Assembly (NCBI RefSeq): GCF_039023475.1
Contig: NZ_JBCHVB010000001.1
Location: 372,001-436,000 of the forward strand
DNA from: Erwinia sp039023475
GTDB taxonomy: Bacteria > Pseudomonadota > Gammaproteobacteria > Enterobacterales > Enterobacteriaceae
Direction of reading: 5' to 3'
DNA: 64,000 nt
This document shows, in pieces, positions 25,179 to 33,225 of the stretch. Each line of letters begins with the position of its first letter. The first letter of the stretch is position 1. The position numbers and the translations under genes were made by a program. The notes under the pieces are model-generated. The model did no database searches. It worked only from the letters and a program-made list of their open reading frames with translations, and was not told the DNA's origin.

Positions 25179-28100
25179 TCAGCTTTCAAAGGCAGGTTTA
25201 CTCCCGGCGAGAGGCTCCTCTTTGTGCACCAGCTTACGCAGGGCAACATAGAAGACCGGGGTCAGGAACAGCCCGAACAGCGTCACGCCCAGCATCCCGG
25301 CAAATACGGTGATCCCGGTTACGGTGCGGACTTCAGCGCCTGCGCCGTGGCCCAGCATCAGCGGAACAGTTCCGGCGATAAAGGCGATAGAGGTCATGAT
25401 AATCGGGCGCAGACGCAGGCGGCAGGATTCCAGCGCAGCCTGCACAATCGTGCGGCCCTGCATCTCCAGTTCGCGAGCAAACTCAACGATCAGGATGGCG
25501 TTCTTACAGGCCAGGCCCATCAGCACAACCAGTCCCACCTGCACAAACACGTTGTTATCACCCCCGGTTAGCCACACGCCAAACAGCGCGGAGAGCAGGG
25601 TCATCGGCACAATCAGGATCACTGCCAGCGGCAGCGTCCAGCTTTCATAAAGCGCTGCGAGCACCAGGAACGCCAGCAGTACGGCCACCGGGAAGACGAT
25701 GATCGCCGCGTTGCCCTGCGTTGACTGCTGATAGCTCAGGTCAGTCCACTGGATGTTCATGCCGTTTGGCAGGATCTGATCAGCAATGCCTTGTACCGCC
25801 AGCATCGCCTCCGCAGAGGAAAGGATGCGCGGATCGGCATCGCCAATCAGGTCAGCCGCCGGGAAACCGTTGTAGCGGATGACCGGATCCGGGCCATAAG
25901 TGGTGCCGATATGCACCATGCTGCCGATCGGTACCATTTCTCCGGCCGCATTGCGGGTACGCAGGCTGGCAATATCTTCAATGCTGTCCCGGAACTGGCC
26001 GTCAGCCTGCGCATAGACTTTCCACGTCCGGCCAAAACGGTTGAAGTCATTAATATAAGACGATCCCAGATAGGTTTGTAACGTGCCAAACAGATCGGTT
26101 AACGCCACGCCCTGCGCCTTGGCTTTATCGCGGTCAACCTGCGCGTCCAGCTGTGGCACGTTAGCCTGATAGGTGGAGATAGGGAAGTGCAGCCCCGGCG
26201 TTTGCATAATGGTGCCCGCCATCGCATTAGCGGCATCCTGTAAAGCGCCGTACCCCAGACCCGCGCGATCCTGAATATAGAGCGAGTAGCCCGCCCCCTG
26301 GCCCAGCCCTAAAATTGGCGGCGGCATAATCGAGAAAGTGAACCCTTCCTGAATTGTCGCCAGCTTAGCGTTGATCTCGGCGTTAATTTCCGCCGCAGAT
26401 CGCGTACGCTGATCCAGCGGCTTCAGCGCGAAGAACACCGTGCCGGTATTAGGCGTATTGGTGAACTGCAACGCGTTCAGGCCAGGAAAGGCCACTGCAT
26501 CGGCAACGCCTTCGGTATGTAGCGCAATATCGCTCATCTGCCGGATCACTTTATCGGTGCGCTCCAGCGACGACCCTTCCGGCATCTTCACGCCTCCGAT
26601 CAGGTAAAGCTTATCCTGGGTGGGTATAAACCCGGCGGGAACGGCTTTAAACATCACTCCGGCGCCAATCAAAAGCAGGACATAAACACCAAACACTGCG
26701 CCGCGACGCTTGAGGATGCGGGAGACGCCACTCTGATAGCGTGCGGAATTCTTGTTAAAGAAGCGGTTAAACGGACGGAACAGCCAGCCAAACAGGGCAT
26801 CAATAATTCGCGTCGGGCGGTCTTTCGGTGCCCCGTGCGGCTTCAGCAGTAACGCCGCCAGCGCAGGAGAGAGCGTCAGCGAGTTAACAGCCGAAATCAC
26901 GGTTGAAATAGCGATGGTCACCGCGAACTGCTTGTAGAACTGACCGGTCACACCTGAGAGGAAAGCCATCGGGACAAAGACCGCACAAAGCACCAGCGCG
27001 ATAGCGATAATCGGACCGGATACTTCGCGCATCGCCTGATGCGCAGCGGCACGCGGTGCCAGCCCTTCTTCAATATTGCGCTCGACGTTTTCCACCACCA
27101 CAATCGCATCATCCACCACGATACCAATCGCCAGCACCAGCCCGAACAGGCTTAATGTGTTAAGTGAAAAGCCCAGAAGGTAGAGCACGGAGAAGGTGCC
27201 GACCACCGAGACGGGGACTGCCAGCAGGGGGATAATGGAAGCACGCCAGGTTTGCAGGAACAGGATCACCACCAGCACGACCAGCAAAACCGCTTCCAGC
27301 AGCGTATGCAGCACGGAGCTGATCGAATCCCGGACAAAAATGGTTGGATCGTAAGGCGCCTTCCACTCCACGCCATCGGGAAAGCGGGTCGCCAGTTCGG
27401 CCATTTTTGCCCGGACGGCGTTAGAGAGATCGATGGCGTTCGCGCCAGGTGCCTGGAAAACACCGATCCCTACCGCATCTTTATTGTTCAACTGGGAACG
27501 CAGCGCATAGCTTCCCGATCCCATCTCTATACGCGCCACGTCCCGCAGCCGGACAATTTGCCCATCCTCGCCGCTTTTAAGAATAATATTGCCAAACTCA
27601 TCTTCACTGGTCAGGCGGCCCTGAGCATTGATTGACAGCAGGAAATCACTCTTACTGGGCATAGGCTCTGCGCCCAACTGTCCGGCAGAAACCTGGACGT
27701 TCTGTTCCTGAATGGCGGTCACCACATCGCCAGCGGTCATACCGCGGGCAGCCACTTTGGTGGGGTCCAGCCAGATACGCATTGCGTACTCACCCGCGCC
27801 GAATATCTGCACCTGACCCACACCCGGCAGACGTGACAGCTCATCCTTCACCTTCAGCTGCGCATAGTTTCGCAGGTAGAGCGAATCATAACGGCCTGAG
27901 GGGGAATCCAGATGCACGACCAGCGTCATGGTTGGCGACTGCTTTTGCGTGGTAACACCCTGACGGCGAACATCTTCCGGCAGACGGGCTTCAGCCTGCG
28001 CAACGCGGTTTTGCACCTGAACCTGCGCCTGATCCGGATCGGTTCCCGGGCGGAAGGTGACGGTAGTCACCAGTACGCCATCGGAACCGGCAATCGATTT

Positions 28101-28340
28101 CATGTACATCATGTTCTCGACGCCGTTAATCGCTTCTTCCAGCGGTGTCGCCACGGTTTCTGCAATGACCTTCGGGTTAGCGCCGGGATATTCTGCCCGC
28201 ACCTGCACGCTCGGCGGGACCACGTCCGGGTATTCACTGACTGGCAGCAGGGGAATCGCAATCAGCCCGCCGACAAAGATCAGAATCGACAGTACGGCCG
28301 CGAATATTGGCCGGTCGATGAAAAATCTGGAAAAATCCAT
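25179..28340 (-). CDS. oqxB: RND multidrug efflux permease OqxB
   Basis: A 1053-residue resistance-nodulation-division pump, the inner-membrane, proton-driven part of a tripartite drug exporter. It is nearly colinear with Klebsiella OqxB as I remember it: MDFSRFFIDRPIFAAVLSIL, PVSEYPDVVPPSVQVRAEYP, VGQVQIFGAGEYAMRIWLDP and GGDNNVFVQVGLVVLMGLAC. The helix-4 Asp pair (VVDDAIVVVEN) and the helix-10 Lys (CKNAILIVEF) of the proton relay are present, as are both large periplasmic loops. It starts 20 bases after oqxA in the same transcript. No outer-membrane channel gene is adjacent, so it probably uses TolC. Known OqxAB substrates include quinolones, quinoxalines and chloramphenicol; specificity here is inferred. 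Confidence 0.95.
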   Translation of the reverse strand: MDFSRFFIDRPIFAAVLSILIFVGGLIAIPLLPVSEYPDVVPPSVQVRAEYPGANPKVIAETVATPLEEAINGVENMMYMKSIAGSDGVLVTTVTFRPGTDPDQAQVQVQNRVAQAEARLPEDVRRQGVTTQKQSPTMTLVVHLDSPSGRYDSLYLRNYAQLKVKDELSRLPGVGQVQIFGAGEYAMRIWLDPTKVAARGMTAGDVVTAIQEQNVQVSAGQLGAEPMPSKSDFLLSINAQGRLTSEDEFGNIILKSGEDGQIVRLRDVARIEMGSGSYALRSQLNNKDAVGIGVFQAPGANAIDLSNAVRAKMAELATRFPDGVEWKAPYDPTIFVRDSISSVLHTLLEAVLLVVLVVILFLQTWRASIIPLLAVPVSVVGTFSVLYLLGFSLNTLSLFGLVLAIGIVVDDAIVVVENVERNIEEGLAPRAAAHQAMREVSGPIIAIALVLCAVFVPMAFLSGVTGQFYKQFAVTIAISTVISAVNSLTLSPALAALLLKPHGAPKDRPTRIIDALFGWLFRPFNRFFNKNSARYQSGVSRILKRRGAVFGVYVLLLIGAGVMFKAVPAGFIPTQDKLYLIGGVKMPEGSSLERTDKVIRQMSDIALHTEGVADAVAFPGLNALQFTNTPNTGTVFFALKPLDQRTRSAAEINAEINAKLATIQEGFTFSIMPPPILGLGQGAGYSLYIQDRAGLGYGALQDAANAMAGTIMQTPGLHFPISTYQANVPQLDAQVDRDKAKAQGVALTDLFGTLQTYLGSSYINDFNRFGRTWKVYAQADGQFRDSIEDIASLRTRNAAGEMVPIGSMVHIGTTYGPDPVIRYNGFPAADLIGDADPRILSSAEAMLAVQGIADQILPNGMNIQWTDLSYQQSTQGNAAIIVFPVAVLLAFLVLAALYESWTLPLAVILIVPMTLLSALFGVWLTGGDNNVFVQVGLVVLMGLACKNAILIVEFARELEMQGRTIVQAALESCRLRLRPIIMTSIAFIAGTVPLMLGHGAGAEVRTVTGITVFAGMLGVTLFGLFLTPVFYVALRKLVHKEEPLAGSKPAFES

Positions 28341-28360
28341 ATCAGTTTCCGCAGCTTAAA

Positions 28361-29524
28361 TTAAAGGGAGGCTGGCGCCATGGGCACCGTTTTGGCATTT
28401 ACCGGCATCCCCGGCATAAACACTTTCTGGACGCCATCCACAATCACCCGATCGCCAGAGTGCAAACCTTGCTGGACGATACGCAGTCCGTTAGCAATCT
28501 GACCCGGCTGGATATCACGACGCTGTGCTTTGTTCTGGGCATCGATCACCCAGACATACTTACGATCCTGATCGGTGAGCACCGCTTTGTCATTGACCAG
28601 CAGGGCAGGGAAGTCAGCACGCCCCGGCAGCTGAACGCGGGCAAACAAGCCGGGGGTATAGAGACGCTGGCTGTTATCCAGCAACGCACGCATCCTGATA
28701 GTACCGGTGCTGGCAGTCAGCTGGTTATCGGTAAAATCGACCCTGCCTGCATGCGGGTAGCCTTGTTCACCGACCAGACCGATTCTCACCGGCAGGGCAT
28801 GATGCGCATTCGCAGCACCCTCGCCCTGACGGCTTATTTGCTGATAACGCAGGAAGGTGGCTTCATCAACGTCGAAGTAAACGTAAACGGTATTCAGGGA
28901 AACGAGGGTGGTAAGAACACTGCTGCTGTCTCCGGCGGTCACCAGATTGCCTGAAGTGATCATTGCCCGACTGGCGCGGCCATCGATAGGCGCGGTAACC
29001 TGAGTAAAATCCAGGTTCAGCCGGGCCATATCTACAGCCGCCTGTGCTGCCAGCACGCTGGCCTGCGCCCGTGCAGAGGTGGCACGACGCTGCTCCCAGA
29101 CCTCACGGGAAATAGCCTGGCTGCCAATCAGTTTCTCCGTCCTGCCCGATTCGCTACGCGCCAGCTGAGCCTGAGTGCGTGCGCTGGCGAGATCGGCCTG
29201 CGCACGTTCAAGTTCCGCCCGGTAAGTTCTGTCATCAATGGTGAACAGCACGTCGCCTTTTTTAACTTCCTGGCCTTCTGTGTAGTTCACTTTGTCGATA
29301 TAACCCGTTACACGGGGTCGGAGCTGTACGCTCTGAACCGCCTCAATCCGCCCGTTGAAGTTATCCCACTGGCTGACCGTTTGTTGCTGCACCTTTGCCA
29401 CACTGACCTCAGGTGCAGGTGGCGCGCTTTGTTCGGCCCCTTTGGAATCACATCCCATCAGCCAGAAAGCGGAGAGGAGCGGGAGCGCTAACGTGCGCAG
29501 GCGCAGAGCGGTGAATGATCTCAT
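28361..29524 (-). CDS. oqxA: Efflux periplasmic adaptor OqxA
   Basis: A 387-residue membrane-fusion protein that links the OqxB pump to the outer-membrane channel. Residues 1-25 form a lipoprotein signal with lipobox LMGC (Cys25). The lipoyl/barrel domain (VTGYIDKVNYTEGQEVKKGD) and coiled-coil hairpin (LERAQADLASARTQAQLARS) follow, with the later barrel region ending MPVNAKTVPM. It is the first gene of the oqxAB unit and divergent from rarA. A 27-base palindromic operator (29582-29608) lies 58 bases before its start. Length and sequence fit OqxA. Confidence 0.94.
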   Translation of the reverse strand: MRSFTALRLRTLALPLLSAFWLMGCDSKGAEQSAPPAPEVSVAKVQQQTVSQWDNFNGRIEAVQSVQLRPRVTGYIDKVNYTEGQEVKKGDVLFTIDDRTYRAELERAQADLASARTQAQLARSESGRTEKLIGSQAISREVWEQRRATSARAQASVLAAQAAVDMARLNLDFTQVTAPIDGRASRAMITSGNLVTAGDSSSVLTTLVSLNTVYVYFDVDEATFLRYQQISRQGEGAANAHHALPVRIGLVGEQGYPHAGRVDFTDNQLTASTGTIRMRALLDNSQRLYTPGLFARVQLPGRADFPALLVNDKAVLTDQDRKYVWVIDAQNKAQRRDIQPGQIANGLRIVQQGLHSGDRVIVDGVQKVFMPGMPVNAKTVPMAPASL

Positions 29525-29581
29525 GTTGATGAATCCCTGTTACAGATGCTGGACGACGTGAAAGTGCACGGCATAACGCAT

Positions 29582-29608
29582 AAAATGCAACTATGTTAAT
29601 TGCATTAA
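29582..29608 (-). promoter_or_regulatory. Palindromic operator near oqxA
   Basis: AAAATGCAA-N9-TTGCATTAA: right arm at 29600-29608, left arm at 29582-29590 matching at 7 of 9 positions. It is the second copy of the perfect motif at 29742-29768, with identical nine-base spacing. The palindromic form fits a dimeric Rrf2 repressor such as OqxR better than an AraC-type monomer. Confidence 0.65.
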
Positions 29609-29741
29609 GCAGGGGGAGTTTATGAAGGGTAAAAATAAACGGCAAGTATAATTGTTGCCTTTAGCATTTTATTGTCAGTAAACGTAGCAAAATGTGAGCA
29701 AAGGCGAGGAGGGCGGCAGCAAGAATGTCAGTAAGGCGCAT

Positions 29742-29768
29742 TTAATGCAACAATTAAACTTGCATTAA
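29742..29768 (+). promoter_or_regulatory. Palindromic operator near rarA
   Basis: TTAATGCAA (29742-29750) and TTGCATTAA (29760-29768) form a perfect nine-base inverted repeat around CAATTAAAC. It lies 105 bases before rarA. Together with the copy at 29582 it gives one site per divergent promoter. Confidence 0.7.
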
Positions 29769-29873
29769 CGGGGCGGGTGCTTTAGCGTATATGCATTCAT
29801 TAAAGTTACCTTTTACCCTGCCGTGGGCAAGAGGTCAAGCCAGGCTAATAACAAAAGCGCAAAGGGGATAGTA

Positions 29874-30215
29874 ATGAGCCATGATGATTTTATTAACGAT
29901 CTCGTGAAGTGGATCGATACCCACATTGAAGGAAAAATGGATCTGGACACCGTGGCGGATCGCGCCGGTTACTCCAAATGGCACCTGCAGCGGATGTTCA
30001 AGCAGCATACCGGCTATGCGCTGGGTGAATACATCCGCGCGCGCCGTCTGAAAAAGTCGGCAGAACGCCTGGCAAAAGGCGGGGAGCCGATTCTGGACGT
30101 GGCTATCTCCTTTGGTTTCGATTCCCAGCAGTCCTTTAACCGCAGCTTTAAACGTCAGTTCGGCCAGTCTCCGGGTGCCTGGCGTCGTCAGGTTCAGGTC
30201 AGCGCCAGAGCCTGA
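29874..30215 (+). CDS. rarA: AraC-type activator RarA (MarA/SoxS-like)
   Basis: A 113-residue stand-alone AraC DNA-binding protein of the MarA/SoxS/RamA/RarA group, which turns on efflux and stress genes. Two helix-turn-helix motifs are visible: AGYSKWHLQRMFKQHTGYAL and IAISFGFDSQQSFNRSFKRQ-type sequence at about 31-50 and 80-99. There is no effector domain. ATG 29874 is preceded by AAAGGGG; the GTG at 29823 would add an unconserved tail. It is divergent from oqxA, as recalled for Klebsiella. The identification as RarA rests on that position as well as the sequence. SoxS- or RobA-like paralogues are the alternative. Confidence 0.82.
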   Translation: MSHDDFINDLVKWIDTHIEGKMDLDTVADRAGYSKWHLQRMFKQHTGYALGEYIRARRLKKSAERLAKGGEPILDVAISFGFDSQQSFNRSFKRQFGQSPGAWRRQVQVSARA

Positions 30216-30315
30216 TTTGCCCGGCAGCAGGCTCTGTTAAAGTGCGCCAAAGTTGCCGCTGGCGTTGTATACTCTCTGAAATGTATTAGGTTTTCACTTT
30301 CAGACAGGATTTTGC

Positions 30316-31335
30316 ATGGAGATGCGGCAACTGAACAAACAGGGCTGGTGCGAAGCCGCCAGCTATGCGCTGGTGTTTATCGCGCTGTTTATGATTTTTC
30401 CTCTGCGGCTGCTTCCCTGCTTTCTGGCAGGGTTCATCGTTTATGAAACCATTCTTGCGCTGACCCCCTGGGTAGAGCGGCTGGTGAAAGGCCCGCTGGC
30501 CCGCTGGATCATCATCTTTTTCCTGACCGTGATTATCGTGCTGTCGCTGGTACTGGGGATTACCAAGCTGATCGGCTTCCTGCTGCATGACTTCCGGAAT
30601 CCCGCCGCGTTTCACGTCGCGGCCAGCAAACTGCTGGAAGATGCGCAAAATACGCTGTCGCCTGTAGTCACGCGCTATCTGCCTGCGGATATTGACGAGT
30701 TACAGCATCAGGTCATCACCTGGCTACGTGAACACCTGGTTGTGGTGCAGTCTCTGGGGCGGATCGCCGCGCATACCTTTGCCACTATGCTGATTGGCAT
30801 GCTGCTTGGTGCAATTATCTCGTTGCGGATAAGCAGCAACGATCACGCCCATGCGCCGCTAAGACAATCGTTACTTCAGCGGCTGACCCTGCTTGCCGAA
30901 TCTTTTCACAACGTGGTCTTCGCCCAGATTAAAGTCTCGCTGGTGAATACGGTGCTGACCTGCGGCTTTCTGTTCGGCGTGCTGCCGCTGTTTGGCCTCC
31001 ATTTCCCCTTTGCCAAAACCGTCGTGGTGCTGACGTTTATCGCCGGGCTGCTGCCGATTATTGGCAACCTGATTTCCAATACCGTGATTGTCCTGATCGG
31101 CCTCTCTATTTCGCTGGAGGCGGCGGTTATTGCGCTGATATTCCTTATTCTCGTGCATAAGCTTGAGTACTTCATTAATGCGCAGATATTTGGTACCCGC
31201 ATTAACGCGAAAACCTGGGAGATCCTGCTGGCGATGCTGGTCTTCGAATCTGCCTTCGGGCTGGCCGGGGTGGTGGCGGCCCCGGTTTACTATGCCTACC
31301 TGAAAAGCGAACTGCGTCACGCCAGGCTGATTTAA
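30316..31335 (+). CDS. AI-2E family (UPF0118) inner-membrane transporter
   Basis: A 339-residue polytopic membrane protein of the AI-2E/PerM family, with about seven to eight hydrophobic segments. Family features are the re-entrant middle region FNHVV-like AESFHNVVFAQIKVSLVNT, VVVLTFIAGLLPIIGNLISN and the C-terminal LVHKLEYFINAQIFGTRIN. Members export autoinducer 2, or act as Na+/H+ or Li+/H+ antiporters; the substrate cannot be told from sequence. AGGA lies nine bases before ATG 30316. It is a monocistronic unit ended by the terminator at 31379. Confidence 0.85.
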   Translation: MEMRQLNKQGWCEAASYALVFIALFMIFPLRLLPCFLAGFIVYETILALTPWVERLVKGPLARWIIIFFLTVIIVLSLVLGITKLIGFLLHDFRNPAAFHVAASKLLEDAQNTLSPVVTRYLPADIDELQHQVITWLREHLVVVQSLGRIAAHTFATMLIGMLLGAIISLRISSNDHAHAPLRQSLLQRLTLLAESFHNVVFAQIKVSLVNTVLTCGFLFGVLPLFGLHFPFAKTVVVLTFIAGLLPIIGNLISNTVIVLIGLSISLEAAVIALIFLILVHKLEYFINAQIFGTRINAKTWEILLAMLVFESAFGLAGVVAAPVYYAYLKSELRHARLI

Positions 31336-31378
31336 GCGGTTATGGCCGGCGCTCCGTCGTCGGCAAACGGGATGCTCA

Positions 31379-31401
31379 GGCCGGGCTCATCCGGCCTTTT
31401 T
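31379..31401 (+). terminator. Rho-independent terminator
   Basis: GGCCGG (31379-31384) pairs with CCGGCC (31391-31396), six-base loop, then TTTTT. It separates the AI-2E and AEC family genes, which are on the same strand. Confidence 0.85.
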
Positions 31402-31432
31402 ACTGCCTTCATTAGCTGAGAATAAGCCACTC

Positions 31433-32395
31433 ATGTCTTCATTGCTGGATACGTTACTGCATCAAATCCTGCTTTCCCTGCCGCTGTTCAGTCTGATTGC
31501 CGTCGGCTGGCTGCTGGTACGCTGGCGAAAGTGGCCGGACAGCGTCAGTGAATCCCTGAACCGTCTGGTGTTTAACATTGCACTGCCCGCCATGCTGTTC
31601 CGCCTGATGAGCAACTTCAGTAAAAGCCCGCCGGTGGATGCGCGGCTGCTGATCGCGTTCTTTGGCGGCTGCCTTATTGTATTTATCATTGGGCGCCTCA
31701 TTGCCGCTCACGTTTTCAAGCTTGATGGCGTGGCGGGTTCGGTATTCGCGCTGGGGGGCATTTTTTCAAATAATGTGATGATCGGGCTGCCTTTGGCGAC
31801 CGTGATGCTGGGCGAGGAGGCGATTCCCGCCGTGGCGCTGGTGCTGGTTTTTAACGGGCTGATCCTCTGGACGCTGGCCACCGTTTCGGTGGAATGGGCC
31901 AGGCACGGCGCGTTCAATCTGAAGGGCTTTGGTAAGACGGCGGCGGGGGTGCTGCGAAATCCGCTGATTATTGCCATTCTGACAGGTACGCTGTTCAGCC
32001 TCTCCGGACTCTCTCTGCCGCGCATGATTGACGATCCCCTGACGATGCTGGGGCAAATCGCCGTCCCGCTGGCGCTGCTGACGCTGGGGATGTCTCTGGC
32101 CGCCTATAAGATGAAAGAGGGAATGAAGGAAAGCTATGCGATCTGCCTTCTTAAGCTGATTGTACAGCCGCTGGTGGTCTGGGGGCTGGCGTGGCTGCTC
32201 GGCCTGCCGCCGCTGGAAAGCAAAGTGGTGGTGCTGCTGGCATCAATGTCGATCGGCATCAATGTCTATCTGATGTCCCGTCAGTTTAATGCGCTGACCG
32301 GCCCGACGGCATCCAGTATGCTGCTCTCCACGGTATTCTCGGCGCTTACCACGCCGCTGCTGATGCTGGTGATGAATCTGGCATTAAAGGGATAA
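31433..32395 (+). CDS. AEC-family transporter (auxin efflux carrier type)
   Basis: A 320-residue inner-membrane protein with about ten helices in the inverted-repeat fold of the auxin efflux carrier family (YfdV/MdcF). Typical parts are LNRLVFNIALPAMLFRLMSN near the N-terminus, GGIFSNNVMIGLPLATVMLG in the first core crossing and GQIAVPLALLTLGMSLA in the second repeat. The family carries organic acids; the substrate here is unknown. ATG 31433 follows the terminator by 31 bases, so it has its own promoter. The RNase gene follows after 55 bases and may be co-transcribed. Confidence 0.85.
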   Translation: MSSLLDTLLHQILLSLPLFSLIAVGWLLVRWRKWPDSVSESLNRLVFNIALPAMLFRLMSNFSKSPPVDARLLIAFFGGCLIVFIIGRLIAAHVFKLDGVAGSVFALGGIFSNNVMIGLPLATVMLGEEAIPAVALVLVFNGLILWTLATVSVEWARHGAFNLKGFGKTAAGVLRNPLIIAILTGTLFSLSGLSLPRMIDDPLTMLGQIAVPLALLTLGMSLAAYKMKEGMKESYAICLLKLIVQPLVVWGLAWLLGLPPLESKVVVLLASMSIGINVYLMSRQFNALTGPTASSMLLSTVFSALTTPLLMLVMNLALKG

Positions 32396-32450
32396 GAGCA
32401 TCCGCGGGCGTCTTAAGCCTGAGATGTCCGCCTGCGCGAGTAATATATTT

Positions 32451-32900
32451 ATGAACAAGAAACTGATTATCGCGGTCATTTTTGCCGTTGTGGCCACCTA
32501 TACGGGCCTGCGTCAGACCGATCGGCAGACGCTGCCGCATAACAATACCGCTACAGAGCGTGAGAGTATCAGCGAGCTGACCCGACAGGAGCGTGTGACC
32601 CGTTATCTGCAACAGCACCGACAGCTGCCGCCTTACTATCTCAGAAAACAGGAGGCGAGGCGGCAGGGATGGCAGCCCGAAAAGGGAAACCTTTGCGATA
32701 TCCTGCCCGGTAAAGCGATCGGCGGCGACCGCTTCCATGACCGGGAAGCGCATCTGCCTGCCAGCCAGGGACGGAAATGGTTTGAAGCGGACGTAAACTA
32801 CCGTTGCGGACGGCGCGGCAGCGAACGCCTGCTTTATTCCAGCGATGGGCTTATCTATCTCACCCGCGATCATTATCGCCACGTTGAGCAGGTGGAATAA
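32451..32900 (+). CDS. Barnase-type exported ribonuclease
   Basis: A 149-residue protein with an N-terminal signal or anchor segment (residues 1-20) and a barnase-like guanyl-specific RNase domain. The alignment with barnase is plain: IGGDRFHDREAHLP, GRKWFEADVNY and RLLYSSDGLIYLTRDHY. The catalytic trio is kept as Glu112, Arg126 and His141 (barnase Glu73, Arg87, His102). Lys66 in YYLRKQEA fits barnase Lys27. Cys82 and Cys119 could form a disulfide outside the cytoplasm. ATG 32451 is chosen over the frame start at 32424 because it gives the signal sequence; its ribosome binding site is weak. Its inhibitor is encoded one base downstream. Confidence 0.88.
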   Translation: MNKKLIIAVIFAVVATYTGLRQTDRQTLPHNNTATERESISELTRQERVTRYLQQHRQLPPYYLRKQEARRQGWQPEKGNLCDILPGKAIGGDRFHDREAHLPASQGRKWFEADVNYRCGRRGSERLLYSSDGLIYLTRDHYRHVEQVE

Positions 32901-32901
32901 G

Positions 32902-33171
32902 ATGAAATGCGTCACGATTGACTTCCGTCAGGTAGAAAACGTTGAGGATTTTTACGCTCAGTTTGCGCGGAAGTTTGCGATAGAGAGGGAGTTTGGCGCT
33001 AATCTGGATGCCCTCTGGGATGCGCTGACCGGGATGATTGCCTTGCCGGCGCGCCTTACGCTACGCCATCTTGACGACCATGAAGATGCGGCACAGTTTG
33101 CTGATGCGATCCTCGTCATGCGTGAGGCGGAAACGGCGCTGGACGGCCTTTTTCAGCTGCATGTAGATTAA
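32902..33171 (+). CDS. Barstar-family RNase inhibitor
   Basis: An 89-residue cytoplasmic inhibitor that plugs the active site of the neighbouring barnase-type RNase. The inhibitory helix NLDALWDALTG (34-44) keeps Asp36, Trp39 and Asp40, matching barstar Asp35, Trp38 and Asp39. ATG 32902 is one base past the RNase stop, so toxin and antidote are translated together. It resembles YhcO of E. coli in length and sequence. It is followed by a hairpin shared with the convergent srf operon. Confidence 0.9.
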   Translation: MKCVTIDFRQVENVEDFYAQFARKFAIEREFGANLDALWDALTGMIALPARLTLRHLDDHEDAAQFADAILVMREAETALDGLFQLHVD

Positions 33172-33195
33172 AAAAATAGCGGCACCTTGCCGCTA
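33170..33195 (-). terminator. Terminator of the srfABC operon
   Basis: TAGCGGCA (33177-33184) pairs with TGCCGCTA (33188-33195) around CCT. Seven A at 33170-33176 read as T on the minus strand, making a strong terminator 31 bases past the srfC stop. It overlaps the last bases of the barstar gene. Confidence 0.88.
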
Positions 33196-33225
33196 ATGTT
33201 ATATCCGTTCCGCTTCTGCTGGTGG

